From assembly GCA_942490985.1 (NCBI GenBank), contig CALNYW010000003.1, positions 124,001-188,000 on the forward strand: a DNA stretch of 64,000 nucleotides, given 5' to 3'. The position numbers were made by a program, and so were the translations under genes. The DNA comes from Thiosocius sp942490985 (GTDB lineage Bacteria; Pseudomonadota; Gammaproteobacteria; Chromatiales; Chromatiaceae). The notes beneath the pieces are model-generated. The model was not told the origin of the DNA and did no database searches. It saw only the letters and a program-made list of their open reading frames with translations. Below are positions 10,248 through 19,188 of the stretch, piece after piece; within the stretch, counting starts at the first letter, position 1, and the number at the start of each line of letters is the position of its first letter.

Positions 10248-10370
10248 GTGGCTTTCAGTTGACGGAAATGGTCATTTGATCCGGTGTTTTCTATCCCGTC
10301 AGGGTAAAGCTGGTGTGGCGACATCGCACGCGCCTCTTCGCTGGGAATACCAGGCAAGCGGTCGCTGATT

Positions 10371-11903
10371 ATGGTCATGCATCTCGACGCGTCGAGTTCT
10401 ATCAGCGACTCCCAGCACGATTCCCAGCCCGGTCCTAGCACGAGCTTGCTGTCGCAAGCCCGCGCATTGAGTACCTGGGCCAGGAATTTGGAGGCTCCGC
10501 CGTCAACTGTGGAAGCTTCACGCCACCCCGTGCTCTCAGCGATACGGTCGGATGACCCCGCTCTCGCCGATACGCTCGGCAAACAACTGGCGCTTTTGGG
10601 GCCAAACGATCTCAACGGGATCAGACGCTGGGCGCAGTCAGCGGCTCACATCGCGGCAACATCGTATCTGATGGCCTGCCCGAAACAGCTTCCGATCGAG
10701 ATGCTCCGCGATGTCATGGCACCCGACCCGCCGGTCAACCAGCAAAGGCTGGCAGGGCTGCTGAAAGACAACGATCACGCGATTCGCCACCGCCTCGCGA
10801 GAGGCCTCAACGTCCTGATTCACGGACGCGACGTACGCTATGACGTACTGACTGATCAATTCGTTGCGCGCTGGGTGCCCAATCTCGCTGCAGAGGCCGC
10901 TAGCAGGCCGCTGATTGTCGAACAGGCACCACCGCGTATCGTGATCAGTATGCTGGTGTGGAATTCCTGGGACAATTTCAAAGCGTTATTGCCATCGCTG
11001 GCGCAGATAGACACGCCCAACGTTGAGCTAGTAGTGCTCGACAATGGTTCGGACGAACCTCTTCTTGATGTGCTGAAAAAATGGTATCAGGATGTTCAAC
11101 CCGCTTTCGTACTCACACTCCTACGCAGCCCAATCAACCTCGGCTTTGACGAGGGCAACAACGCCATCGTTGATTATGCATTGCACGGGCCCGGCTATGC
11201 CGACTTCCTGTTCTTCCTAAACGACGATACACGCGTCGCACCGGATTTTTTAAGCCGATCGCTTGAGGTGATGCGGGATCAAACAACAGCAGGCGCTGTC
11301 GGATCACAGATTTTTGACTGGAAAGACGCCTCTGCCAGTACGGCGGACAAAGGAGATTCCGTTCAGTTTTCGGGTAAGCCACTCTGGTGCGGCCCGAAAC
11401 TGGCAACATCCGCAATATCCCGATCCATCGCGGAAACGGGCTGGGCTCACGGCGCTGCCGTAATGGTGTCGCGTTCCGCGCTGGAGCGTGCCGGAGCCTG
11501 GGACCCCCGGCTTTTCGCGTACATGGAAGAGCAGGATCTCGCCCTTAGAGTGGGAAACGCTGGATACCAGACGGTTGTTGCCCTTGACTCACACGTTTGG
11601 CACCGAGAACGTGGGCCGCAAGGGTTTTTTTCTCCGTTCGGCGTTCGAATGAATGTCCGTAACGTTCTACTCTTGCTGCGCAAACACGAGCACGTGCGAA
11701 CGTTCGGCAGTCTGCTCCAGACCGCGGGTTTTATTGGTTGGTTCCTGGCCCTGTCGTGGTGGCATGGCTGGCGCGAGAAAAAGCCGGCGTATCTGTCGGC
11801 GCCCTTTCGAGGAATATACGACGGCCTTATCGGGCGTGGCAGCAAGGCGCAATACGGCAAGATCGATGAGGTGTTTACCAGCCGGCAGCAACCCCCAACG
11901 TGA
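10371..11903 (+). CDS. GT2-family glycosyltransferase with long N-terminal extension
   Basis: A 510-residue protein. Residues about 1-190 are an alpha-helical region I do not recognise. From about 195 comes a GT-A fold: start PRIVISMLVWNSW, nucleotide-binding VVLDNGSDE, and the DxD equivalent FFLNDDTRV. A C-terminal acceptor region follows (AYMEEQDLALRVGNAGY, then HVWHRERGP). The pattern resembles rhamnosyl/galactofuranosyl transferases that build surface glycans. The ATG at 10371 is followed by a second at 10377; either could initiate. Its neighbours are lipid-modifying enzymes, so the acceptor may be the island's lipid or a polysaccharide chain. Confidence 0.88.
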   Translation: MVMHLDASSSISDSQHDSQPGPSTSLLSQARALSTWARNLEAPPSTVEASRHPVLSAIRSDDPALADTLGKQLALLGPNDLNGIRRWAQSAAHIAATSYLMACPKQLPIEMLRDVMAPDPPVNQQRLAGLLKDNDHAIRHRLARGLNVLIHGRDVRYDVLTDQFVARWVPNLAAEAASRPLIVEQAPPRIVISMLVWNSWDNFKALLPSLAQIDTPNVELVVLDNGSDEPLLDVLKKWYQDVQPAFVLTLLRSPINLGFDEGNNAIVDYALHGPGYADFLFFLNDDTRVAPDFLSRSLEVMRDQTTAGAVGSQIFDWKDASASTADKGDSVQFSGKPLWCGPKLATSAISRSIAETGWAHGAAVMVSRSALERAGAWDPRLFAYMEEQDLALRVGNAGYQTVVALDSHVWHRERGPQGFFSPFGVRMNVRNVLLLLRKHEHVRTFGSLLQTAGFIGWFLALSWWHGWREKKPAYLSAPFRGIYDGLIGRGSKAQYGKIDEVFTSRQQPPT

Positions 11904-12243
11904 CCGACTGGACCCTGAACGCCCGTTCACAACGCTGACGCATTCAGACTCATTGCGCATGGCCGTGTCGTAACACCAGTGCGCCCGAGTGGTTATCCTC
12001 GAACGCTTGGAAAGGGACCGGTAACCCGATTCATCGCAGGGTGGTAAGCCCGCGAGTGTCTTGGACTGCAGAGCACTCCCCGGCCCGCAAGATCGTGGCG
12101 CGAAAGCCATCAAAGCTAGCAGGGGTCGCCTTGCCGAACTTTAGTGCTGCCGAAACCGGCTTTCCGATTCAAGTTACAATTGCAGAATTGACCAATACCG
12201 GTCGTCCGACAGCGATGGCCACGCTGACCTGGGCTAGGGATTC
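11904..12243. other. 340-base intergenic region, no gene recognised
   Basis: Separates the GT2 gene from the amine oxidase gene, both on the plus strand. No convincing ORF, terminator or repeat was found. It presumably holds a promoter for the amine oxidase, whose ATG is preceded by a weak GGGATTC. Confidence 0.35.
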
Positions 12244-13590
12244 ATGGATTGCGATGTGATCATCGTCGGCGGCGGGTTGGCCGGCACGCGCGCAGCCGAA
12301 AGGCTGAAGGCCGACGGCGTGTCGGTGCTGCTACTCGAATCGCGGGGCCGGCTCGGCGGCCGCACCCATACCCGCGAACTACTCGGAGCCCCGTTTGATT
12401 TCGGCGGGCAGTTTATAGGCCCCGGCCAACCGCGAATGTACCGGCTGGTTGCAGAACTGGGTCTGGAACTTTTCCCTACGCCGACCGCCGGTAAAAATCT
12501 CCTGGAGCTCGACGGTAGGGTGCGCACCTATTCAGGGACGATTCCGTTCCTCAACCCGCTGAAGCTCATCAAGCTCCATTTGAACCTGTCCCGCCTCGAA
12601 CGCCTTGCGCGGCGCGTGTCGGCCACCGCACCGTGGGAGGCACGAGACGCCGCGGCGCTCGACGCCATGACACTGGCTGACTGGCAAGACCGCCATGCGT
12701 TTCGCGGTGACGATATAGAAAGCCTCGGTGAATCGGTACTGCGTTCGGTGCTGGGTGCCGAACCGAATGAAGTCTCACTGCTCTACTTCCTCTGGTTCGT
12801 CGCATCCAACGGCGGCCTGATGCCACTCGTCGAGACACACGGCGGGTTCCAGCAGGATCGTATCGTCGGCGGCACGCAGCAGATCTCGGAGCGCCTCGGC
12901 GCGAAACTCGGCGACGACGCAATACGTCTGAACGAGACCGTGCAGCAGATCAGCCAGGATGATAACGGTGTGACAGTCCGCAGTGTCGGCCGCACCCGGC
13001 AGGCGAAACGCGTCGTCGTGAGCACGCCGCTGGCGATCACCGGGCGTATCGCCTTCGATCCACCGCTACCGCACGCCCGGGAACGCCTTCAAAACAACGT
13101 GGTCATGGGAATTACCATAAAGGTCGTTGTCGCTTACGAACGCCCGTTTTGGCGAGATCGCAGGCTCTCTGGACAGGCGGTCGGGACCAGCGGCGTGTTG
13201 TCGGTGGTGTTCGACGACACATCACCAGACGAGCACGTTGCCTGCCTACTCGGGCTGGTCGTCGGGCGCGCTGCCCGAACATTCCGTGAGCTGTCGCCAG
13301 AGGCGCGCAGGACGCAGGTTCTTGACGAACTGGCCCGCTTCTTCGGCGAGCAGGCACAGCAGCCCATCGCCTACGCAGAAACCGACTGGAGCCATGAAGA
13401 GTTCAGCGGCGGTTGCCCGACCGGACTGTTTGCTACACGCACCCTTGCGACTTGCGGAAATGCGCTGCGTGCGCCTATCGGACGTATCCACTGGGCCGGT
13501 ACCGAAACCGCCCACCAGTGCATCGGGTACATGGAAGGTGCGGTCGAGAGCGGCGAACGCGCCGCTGCAGAGGTGCTGGCGGCACTTTAA
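12244..13590 (+). CDS. Flavin monoamine oxidase (MAO-like, covalent-FAD cysteine present)
   Basis: A 448-residue FAD enzyme. The N-terminal dinucleotide fold has VIIVGGGLAG and an acidic end LLESRGRLGGRT. The C-terminal FAD motif GTETAHQCIGYMEGAVESGE closely follows eukaryotic MAO A/B. Cys391 in SGGC aligns with the cysteine that carries the covalent 8-alpha-S-FAD in MAO. Lys293 (GITIK) aligns with the MAO lysine that holds the flavin-N5 water. Of the two aromatic-cage tyrosines only the second (Tyr429) is kept; the first is Pro392, so substrate choice probably differs. The expected reaction is oxidative deamination of an amine to an aldehyde with hydrogen peroxide. In an island predicted to make an amino lipid, the amine substrate could be that product (inference). 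Confidence 0.92.
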   Translation: MDCDVIIVGGGLAGTRAAERLKADGVSVLLLESRGRLGGRTHTRELLGAPFDFGGQFIGPGQPRMYRLVAELGLELFPTPTAGKNLLELDGRVRTYSGTIPFLNPLKLIKLHLNLSRLERLARRVSATAPWEARDAAALDAMTLADWQDRHAFRGDDIESLGESVLRSVLGAEPNEVSLLYFLWFVASNGGLMPLVETHGGFQQDRIVGGTQQISERLGAKLGDDAIRLNETVQQISQDDNGVTVRSVGRTRQAKRVVVSTPLAITGRIAFDPPLPHARERLQNNVVMGITIKVVVAYERPFWRDRRLSGQAVGTSGVLSVVFDDTSPDEHVACLLGLVVGRAARTFRELSPEARRTQVLDELARFFGEQAQQPIAYAETDWSHEEFSGGCPTGLFATRTLATCGNALRAPIGRIHWAGTETAHQCIGYMEGAVESGERAAAEVLAAL

Positions 13591-13696
13591 CCTGACTGTT
13601 GCGAACGAACGCAGACCTGGCGGGTGAGGTACAGCAAAAGTGATTTGGCGGTCGAATTCTCAAAGACGTAGTTTGTCCGTCGCCCCCGATCTATCG

Positions 13697-13765
13697 GTGC
13701 CGAACCTGTAAATTGCACCTGTATCCGGGCCCTCGGTTGTCCAGGCCGGCCTGGCCGATGCGAGG
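13697..13765. repeat. Dispersed repeat fragment related to the hairpin element at 60.6-60.9 kb
   Basis: AACCTGTAAATTGC followed by TATCCGGGCCCTCG and TTGTCCAGGC..GCCTGGCC. The first part matches the left end of the hairpin region near 60600 and the second matches the reverse complement of its right end near 60845-60880, each with only a few mismatches. The palindrome CCAGGCCGGCCTGG lies at the end of this fragment. Confidence 0.5.
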
Positions 13766-13794
13766 CCATCCCGATTACCGATGCGCCAGACAGG

Positions 13795-14784
13795 TTAGCG
13801 CAGCGCGTCTAAGGTCATTCCGAGGGAAATCTTCAACGGACCCAGGTCGGTTTCCTCGCCAGACACAAGACTGCCCAGCAGCGTAGGGATCGCGAGATCG
13901 AGAATTCGCGCGCCACGGCTCGATCGCAAAAAAGGCCGCAAGGCTTTCGCTTTTTCCGCGGCCAGCGTTGGACAACGCGACTGCAGGGCCGTTGCGAAAG
14001 CGCACAATCGTTCATCCTTGCTGATCGCGTCTTCACGGAGTTCGTTCAATCGCTTTGCCAGTTCCCGTGGTCGGACCGCTGCCTCACCCAGAAAACGCAG
14101 GAATGCGCCGTGCCCCACGTGTTGCAGTGCTCGGGCGCCCAGCACGTTGCCCGCATGCTGGGTGTAATCGACAAGCGGCTCTTCGAGATACACGAGTTCA
14201 CTCGTTACCATCGCACACAGCGCGAGCCAGTGATCGTGAAACGCGCAGCCGGGATCCTTCGGAAACGGCAAAGCGGTTTGCAGCAGGTGACGGCGAAACA
14301 GCACAGTAGCACCGGTCACCACGTTGTTGTAGAAGACTTCGCGAAAGCGGCTGCAGTGTGGACGTACCGACCAGAAGCTTTCGTCGACGAGCGCCCCGTC
14401 TTCACCGACCAGGCGCAGATCCGAGTAGCAGAGCTGCGCCTCCGGCCTGGCGTCCATCGCCGCAACCTGTCGCTCAAGCTTGTGCGGCACCCATCGGTCG
14501 TCTTGATCGCAGAATGCAACGTAGTCGCAATCGTTCGGTGTCAGCGCAAGTCCGCGCTCGAAGTTTTGATAAAATCCGGCCCGGCGCGGATACGACTCGA
14601 AGCGCAGCCGCGGCTCTTGTGCGATGCGGTCCGCGATCCGGCTCCTGGCTTCTTTGCCGCTCGCGTCATCGACGACGACACCACTCCAGTCTTGGAATGT
14701 CTGCGCCGATAGGCTTGCCAGCTGTTGATCAAAAAGCCGCCCTATTGGTTCCCAGGTCGCCAGCACGATAAAGATTCGACTCAT
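13795..14784 (-). CDS. GT2-family glycosyltransferase
   Basis: A 329-residue family 2 transferase. The start was set at ATG 14784 (MSRIFIVLATWEPIG), since the upstream in-frame ATG at 14826 adds only 14 non-conserved residues. The GT-A motifs are VVVDDASG for nucleotide binding, CDYVAFCDQDDRW containing the metal-binding DxD, and LCYSDLRLVGEDG. The C-terminal part (FHDHWLALCAM, then LVDYTQHAGNVLG) is typical of rhamnosyltransferase-like enzymes. It is convergent with the amine oxidase and may share an operon with the MGDG-type transferase further upstream on the same strand. Confidence 0.9.
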   Translation of the reverse strand: MSRIFIVLATWEPIGRLFDQQLASLSAQTFQDWSGVVVDDASGKEARSRIADRIAQEPRLRFESYPRRAGFYQNFERGLALTPNDCDYVAFCDQDDRWVPHKLERQVAAMDARPEAQLCYSDLRLVGEDGALVDESFWSVRPHCSRFREVFYNNVVTGATVLFRRHLLQTALPFPKDPGCAFHDHWLALCAMVTSELVYLEEPLVDYTQHAGNVLGARALQHVGHGAFLRFLGEAAVRPRELAKRLNELREDAISKDERLCAFATALQSRCPTLAAEKAKALRPFLRSSRGARILDLAIPTLLGSLVSGEETDLGPLKISLGMTLDALR

Positions 14785-15053
14785 ACGCGATATCCGGCCT
14801 CTGTCTAGGCCGCCGTGACAGAACAATCAAGGTCTGAATGACAATCGCATCGCAGGCCGAGACTGTCCAGTAGCCTTCTCCTCATAGCGAATCGCACGCA
14901 TCGGTAGTACGGAACCGTCACTGAGCGAGAGGACCCAGCAGACGCGGCCTGAGCTGGCAATGTGGTTTGCGTTTGTTGCGCATTGCTAAACCATCGGGCT
15001 TCTCGGCCCGCCAGCCGCACGGAGGCACGTGGCAGCCAGCGCTAATCGATCGT

Positions 15054-16208
15054 CTACGGGACCTTAAACGCGGTTTCAGGGGCGGCGCGATCCGTGCCTT
15101 CGACGACGCCCGAAAGCGCCCGCACGATCTGCTCCGGATCGGATTGCAGCCGATGCTCGGCGTAGCGACTGCGCAATGCTTGATACTCCGCAGGGTCGGC
15201 GAGCCAACCACCAACGACGCTTGCCAGATCCGCCGGACGACGGATCGAGACCTCCAGTTGGTGCCGTTCAAACCATCGCGGCGCCAACAGTTCCTGAGGC
15301 ATCGTAAGCCCGTAGTGATTGAAGATCAGAGGACAACCGAGGGATAGGGCCTCCGTCGCCGTGCGAGCACCTGGCCGGGCAACCATCGCCCAGGCCTTGC
15401 GGTAAAGGTCAGCCATCGCCTCTGGCCCCTGGAAGCCCAGCGCTGAGACACGAAGATCGGGATTGGCCTCGCCCCATTGCGTCACCGAATCCAGCGCAGC
15501 CTGCCGCCGGCCACACAGCGCCACCACCTCGATTGCAGCGGAAAACGGCAGCAATTGTTCGAGCAGGTTGATGTGGTTGTTGGCGCCGTTGGAACCACTG
15601 CCCAGCACCAAGAGCGGTAGTCCTCCGGGAGGCGTAACTGGTGCCGGAGCCTCATGGTAAGAGGGATAGAGCAACGGTCCGAGACGCGCCGTCCGTTCCG
15701 CCGGAAAGCGACGACGGCGCAACTCCTGGTCTACACCTTCTGTGAGTGTCCAAAAGAGATCGGCTTTGTGGCTCACCCAATTCCTACTGAAGCCGAATCC
15801 CCCATCGAGTTCGGTGCAACAGATGGCACACCGGAGTCTGGGACCAATGACCCTTTTCGCCAGATCGAAATGCCCGCGAGTCGTGTTTGGGTGCGTCGAA
15901 ATCAGCAGGTCCGGACGAAAGTCCTTTAAGAGATCCACAACATACCGGCGGCCGAAAAGTACGGTGCCCGGTTTGATCACGTCTTCAAGCTCGGCAATGC
16001 GCCAATACACCTGATGCATCCACGGTGCATTCTTCTGGATCCAGTTGTAGAGATTCGAGGCACCGCGTGTGAACCAGCTGGCATTCTCGAAGACCTTGTC
16101 AACCTTGACTTCGACGTCTGGCAGCAGTTCAGCGAACCAATCGCGCAGGGCATAAGCCGCCGCATCGTGTGCGGTGCCGGTGCTTGACGTGAAAATCAAG
16201 ACGCGCAT
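15054..16208 (-). CDS. MGDG-synthase-type (GT28-like) lipid glycosyltransferase
   Basis: A 384-residue GT-B fold enzyme. The N-terminus RVLIFTSSTGTAHDAAAYAL matches the acceptor-domain start of MGDG synthase/UgtP proteins. A central ISTHPNTTRGHF motif and a C-terminal donor-binding segment VARPGARTATEALSLGCPLIF (the PGG..T..E motif of GT28) are also present. These enzymes transfer a hexose from a UDP-sugar to a membrane lipid head group on the cytoplasmic face. No signal peptide or membrane helix is visible. This is the strongest hint in the island that its lipid is glycosylated. Assignment to diacylglycerol versus another lipid acceptor cannot be made. Confidence 0.85.
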   Translation of the reverse strand: MRVLIFTSSTGTAHDAAAYALRDWFAELLPDVEVKVDKVFENASWFTRGASNLYNWIQKNAPWMHQVYWRIAELEDVIKPGTVLFGRRYVVDLLKDFRPDLLISTHPNTTRGHFDLAKRVIGPRLRCAICCTELDGGFGFSRNWVSHKADLFWTLTEGVDQELRRRRFPAERTARLGPLLYPSYHEAPAPVTPPGGLPLLVLGSGSNGANNHINLLEQLLPFSAAIEVVALCGRRQAALDSVTQWGEANPDLRVSALGFQGPEAMADLYRKAWAMVARPGARTATEALSLGCPLIFNHYGLTMPQELLAPRWFERHQLEVSIRRPADLASVVGGWLADPAEYQALRSRYAEHRLQSDPEQIVRALSGVVEGTDRAAPETAFKVP

Positions 16209-16487
16209 ACAGATAGCATCATTGTTGGAACCATGAATCAGCGTGACCGCGAGGCCAATAAGAAACCGGAACGCGGATCGCAGCCTCCTTTCATAGGAGG
16301 TCCACGAGACCGAACGCGGGAACTGTATCGCTTGCCTGAAAAACCCGGCCGATATGTTAACTCAACGACATTGCCGACGAGCAACTTCCTGTCAATCGGC
16401 TGGGATCTGATTACGACGCCAGCTGCGCCGATCTCCCCAGGCACCAGGTGACGGCTTCGGCCTTAAGGGCAATTCCGGGTAGTTCTG

Positions 16488-17537
16488 CTAGCCTTCGAAC
16501 GCCAGGAAAGCCCCATCAGGCCGCAATTTGCCGCGCTTCGCAAAGCCATCCGGGAACTGTTGTGACAAGACATCTTGTGCAAGATCAAAGAGCACGAGAG
16601 ACAGCCGTTTACCAATACAGGCATGAACGCCAACCCCAAACGCGATTGATGTCCCTCGGCTCGCGTAAATCCCGCTCGTTGCCTCTTCCTTCGAAGGCAC
16701 CAACGCCAGATAGCAGGTATCGCCGGGGAGAAACCGAGTCCCACTGATCACGGTTTCCTCGAGGCAGGTTCTGGATACATACGAGGTGGGACACGTTTGA
16801 AAGACCTGCCCGCCGAAATCCCCTTCGTCTTTGGGCGGAGAACTTGCGCACAGCCCACCCACCATCGGGTCTATACCCATGATAATCAGAGATTCGACAA
16901 GCAACTGTCGTTCCTTGTGGTCAGGCTTTTTTCCGTGGCATTGGGCGTCAAAATTCAATCGGGCGAGTGCGGCGTTGGTGGCAATATGACGTGACTGGGT
17001 GAAATGATCGCAAAACACATTTCTTCTCAACGCGAGCGACTGGTAAACACGTCGCAGAGGGATGGACGCCAGATTGTTCAGAATTAGCCCAATCGTCAAT
17101 CGGACGAATAATCGGGAGAACACAACCATACTGTCGATCGTGGCCGTGCGCTTGGCAAAAAAACTGTGCACTCTGGGAGTCTGGCCACGAAGATCAGCAA
17201 TCGCTTCGTCCAACAGGCGATTGAAGTGCTTCTTCAGCGCCAAGTGGTCTGCACCTTCTTTGAAAAGTACCGACTCATCCCAATGTCTCTTCACCAAGCC
17301 AACGTCTTTACCAGCCGCCTGTGCGTGTTCGAGCGCCCCGCTGAAATAGTTTAGATTGCGAAATGACGCCGATTTCAACACGCCACGCGATATCGCCAGG
17401 TCGAAAATCAAAAGGATGCGGCTCTCACCTTCTTCGATGACTTCAACAGACCGCTCAACAGCATGATGCCCTGCTTCCCTTTTGGCAAAAGCCTCATGCA
17501 GTTTCTTGCTGGCCGCCAGTGTCGCCTTGAAATCCAT
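16488..17537 (-). CDS. Non-canonical cytochrome P450-like protein
   Basis: A 349-residue protein with a good P450 heme-thiolate signature, FGVGVHACIG (Cys307), followed by the expected L helix. The ATG at 17537 was chosen because GAGGG lies just upstream and the preceding gene stops at 17548; an earlier ATG (17624) would overlap that gene by 77 bases. The I-helix motif is altered (MGIDP, with Pro where Thr is usual, near 220). The near-invariant K-helix ExxR appears as QVFQ (244-247), in front of the normal CPTSYVSR strand. Length is about 50 residues short. It forms an operon with an ACP and an alpha/beta hydrolase, as expected for a P450 acting on a carrier-bound acyl chain. Activity is uncertain because of the missing residues. 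Confidence 0.75.
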   Translation of the reverse strand: MDFKATLAASKKLHEAFAKREAGHHAVERSVEVIEEGESRILLIFDLAISRGVLKSASFRNLNYFSGALEHAQAAGKDVGLVKRHWDESVLFKEGADHLALKKHFNRLLDEAIADLRGQTPRVHSFFAKRTATIDSMVVFSRLFVRLTIGLILNNLASIPLRRVYQSLALRRNVFCDHFTQSRHIATNAALARLNFDAQCHGKKPDHKERQLLVESLIIMGIDPMVGGLCASSPPKDEGDFGGQVFQTCPTSYVSRTCLEETVISGTRFLPGDTCYLALVPSKEEATSGIYASRGTSIAFGVGVHACIGKRLSLVLFDLAQDVLSQQFPDGFAKRGKLRPDGAFLAFEG

Positions 17538-17547
17538 ATAACCCTCG

Positions 17548-18531
17548 CTACGGCTGCGTTGCAGCGCCAGCAGCCAATCCATACTCGTCAGAGGTATGCC
17601 TCGGCCTGGGTTCATCGATCTCACCGCGCAGCCAACGAAAAACGTCTGTTAAGTCATCGCTCTCGAACATTTTGTTCAAAGTACCGTGAGAGGAAGAGTC
17701 GATTTTCCGGCAACTCGCCGCGTAAGGCGTTTTGCTCCACTGCTTGTAGAGCTTTTGATCAATTTGGCTATGTTCAGCAAAGTACATTCGTAGCTGCTCC
17801 GCCTGCAAACTGTATTTCGAGCCGCTACCTCTCAGCCACTTGAATTTAAACTGCGGGGAAAACAGTGCTGCTCGGTCGGCGCTGTGTCTTTCGGCAAAGT
17901 GCAACGCAGCCGTGCAACCGGAAGACACCCCAAGTGTCGATACGAACGAACCGGCTGGGATACGTCTCGCGAGATATTTGTTGAGCTCCGCCATCGAACT
18001 ACCCAACCCTGGGATCCCCTTGGTAAACCGCTGCCTTTGCCGATCGCGTAGGTAAATGACCTGATCGAAGTGCTTTACCACCAGCAAGTGAAAAAGTTGA
18101 ACAGGAATGTTGAACTTGAGACCGTTTCCCGAAAAACACAGCAAAACCGTTTTCACCGGTTCGTTGAGTGTCGCGATCTGTAGGTCGGGACAAAGGTGCT
18201 CGCTTGGGAGTAGAACCGTCGGGTCGCTCTTGCGGAGCGCTGCGAGAATAGGATGACCGCCCGTTCGTTGACGCGAAATCGATATCAGCCGGTTCACGAG
18301 CGCCGGCGATCCATTGACCAGCACCCATTTGATCAGTCGAAGGTCGAGACCCGATTCAGGCGTTTGTAGAAGACGTTGCAAATCGTGTAGCAGACTCGAC
18401 CGTTGGGAATCCCCGTCATCGGCAGCCGATGATTCTTCATCGGCCAGCAGCGACTCGAGCAACGAGACGTACTGCCGCCGGCGCTGTTCGTCTTCGTCTG
18501 CCGGCTGCGAACGGAAGAATTCATAGTCCAT
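17548..18531 (-). CDS. Alpha/beta-hydrolase-fold protein of unknown substrate
   Basis: A 327-residue protein. From about residue 125 it has an alpha/beta-hydrolase core: TVLLCFSGNG as the strand and oxyanion region, and the nucleophile elbow GVSSGCTAAL with Ser in G-x-S-x-G. The downstream part includes conserved-looking aromatic and basic patches, and a histidine in SSSHGTL is a candidate for the catalytic triad. The first 120 residues are helical and charged. It lies between an ACP gene and the P450-like gene (10-base gap to the latter), so a role in releasing or transferring an acyl group from ACP is plausible but unproven. Confidence 0.7.
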   Translation of the reverse strand: MDYEFFRSQPADEDEQRRRQYVSLLESLLADEESSAADDGDSQRSSLLHDLQRLLQTPESGLDLRLIKWVLVNGSPALVNRLISISRQRTGGHPILAALRKSDPTVLLPSEHLCPDLQIATLNEPVKTVLLCFSGNGLKFNIPVQLFHLLVVKHFDQVIYLRDRQRQRFTKGIPGLGSSMAELNKYLARRIPAGSFVSTLGVSSGCTAALHFAERHSADRAALFSPQFKFKWLRGSGSKYSLQAEQLRMYFAEHSQIDQKLYKQWSKTPYAASCRKIDSSSHGTLNKMFESDDLTDVFRWLRGEIDEPRPRHTSDEYGLAAGAATQP

Positions 18532-18611
18532 TTATCGTTTCGCTACCCGCTTAAGGCTGTTCGACGAAAGCTGATTTGAAAAGAGGTGTGGCCGGTGAAC
18601 CACGAGCCCAC

Positions 18612-18851
18612 TCAGCGGCGGACCGCCTGCTCTGCGGCCGCGACCAGCGAGTTTAGCGTGACGTTTTCATCCAAGTGCTCAATCGGAATGTCGATGCCAT
18701 GGGCATCTTCAAGCTGAGACAGGAGGTCGAAAAAATCAAGCGAGTCGATGCCCAATTCAGCGATCGGCGTGTCGCTGATGTCGTCTCCGATATCGTCACG
18801 CAACAGCTTGCGCAACTCCCTGCTAATTATGGCTCGGCGATCGGTTTCCAT
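18612..18851 (-). CDS. Acyl carrier protein
   Basis: A 79-residue acidic protein with the phosphopantetheine attachment motif GIDSLDFF (Ser in DSL) at the start of helix 2 and a downstream HGIDIPIEHLDENVT segment typical of helix III. The ATG at 18851 gives standard ACP length; the frame is open up to 18893 but that would add 14 residues before the domain. It is the first gene of a three-gene minus-strand group with the alpha/beta hydrolase and the P450-like gene. A stand-alone ACP in this setting suggests carrier-bound tailoring of an acyl chain, separate from the PKS's own ACP. Confidence 0.9.
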   Translation of the reverse strand: METDRRAIISRELRKLLRDDIGDDISDTPIAELGIDSLDFFDLLSQLEDAHGIDIPIEHLDENVTLNSLVAAAEQAVRR

Positions 18852-19188
18852 GCTGGTGAGTCTTATGAATACCCGTTCAGTACGCTGCGTCAATCAGCGC
18901 TGAATTGTACTGCAACCATCTGGCTCCTACCAGAATCCGGTCTCATAACCGCAGCGTAGGCGCCAGGGATCACCCTGGGAAATCATGAATGCCGGTTTCC
19001 CGGAACAATTAGGTAGTGTCGCGCCCGCCTCTTTGCGGTGGGTCGCAGGCGCCGGGGACAAGTGTAAAATAAACCAATTGCTCGATCTTCAAACGAGAAC
19101 CCGAGGCGGATGCCGCTATTTTCTCGTGGCACCTGCTGATAACATAGTCGCCCTTTTAGGATGTCGCTCAACCCACAAACACCGAGCA
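18852..19188. other. 337-base divergent intergenic region
   Basis: Lies between the minus-strand ACP operon and the plus-strand GT4 gene and must contain promoters in both directions. The GT4 frame is open back to 18985 but the added residues look non-coding. No clear boxes, repeats or small RNA were recognised. Confidence 0.35.
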
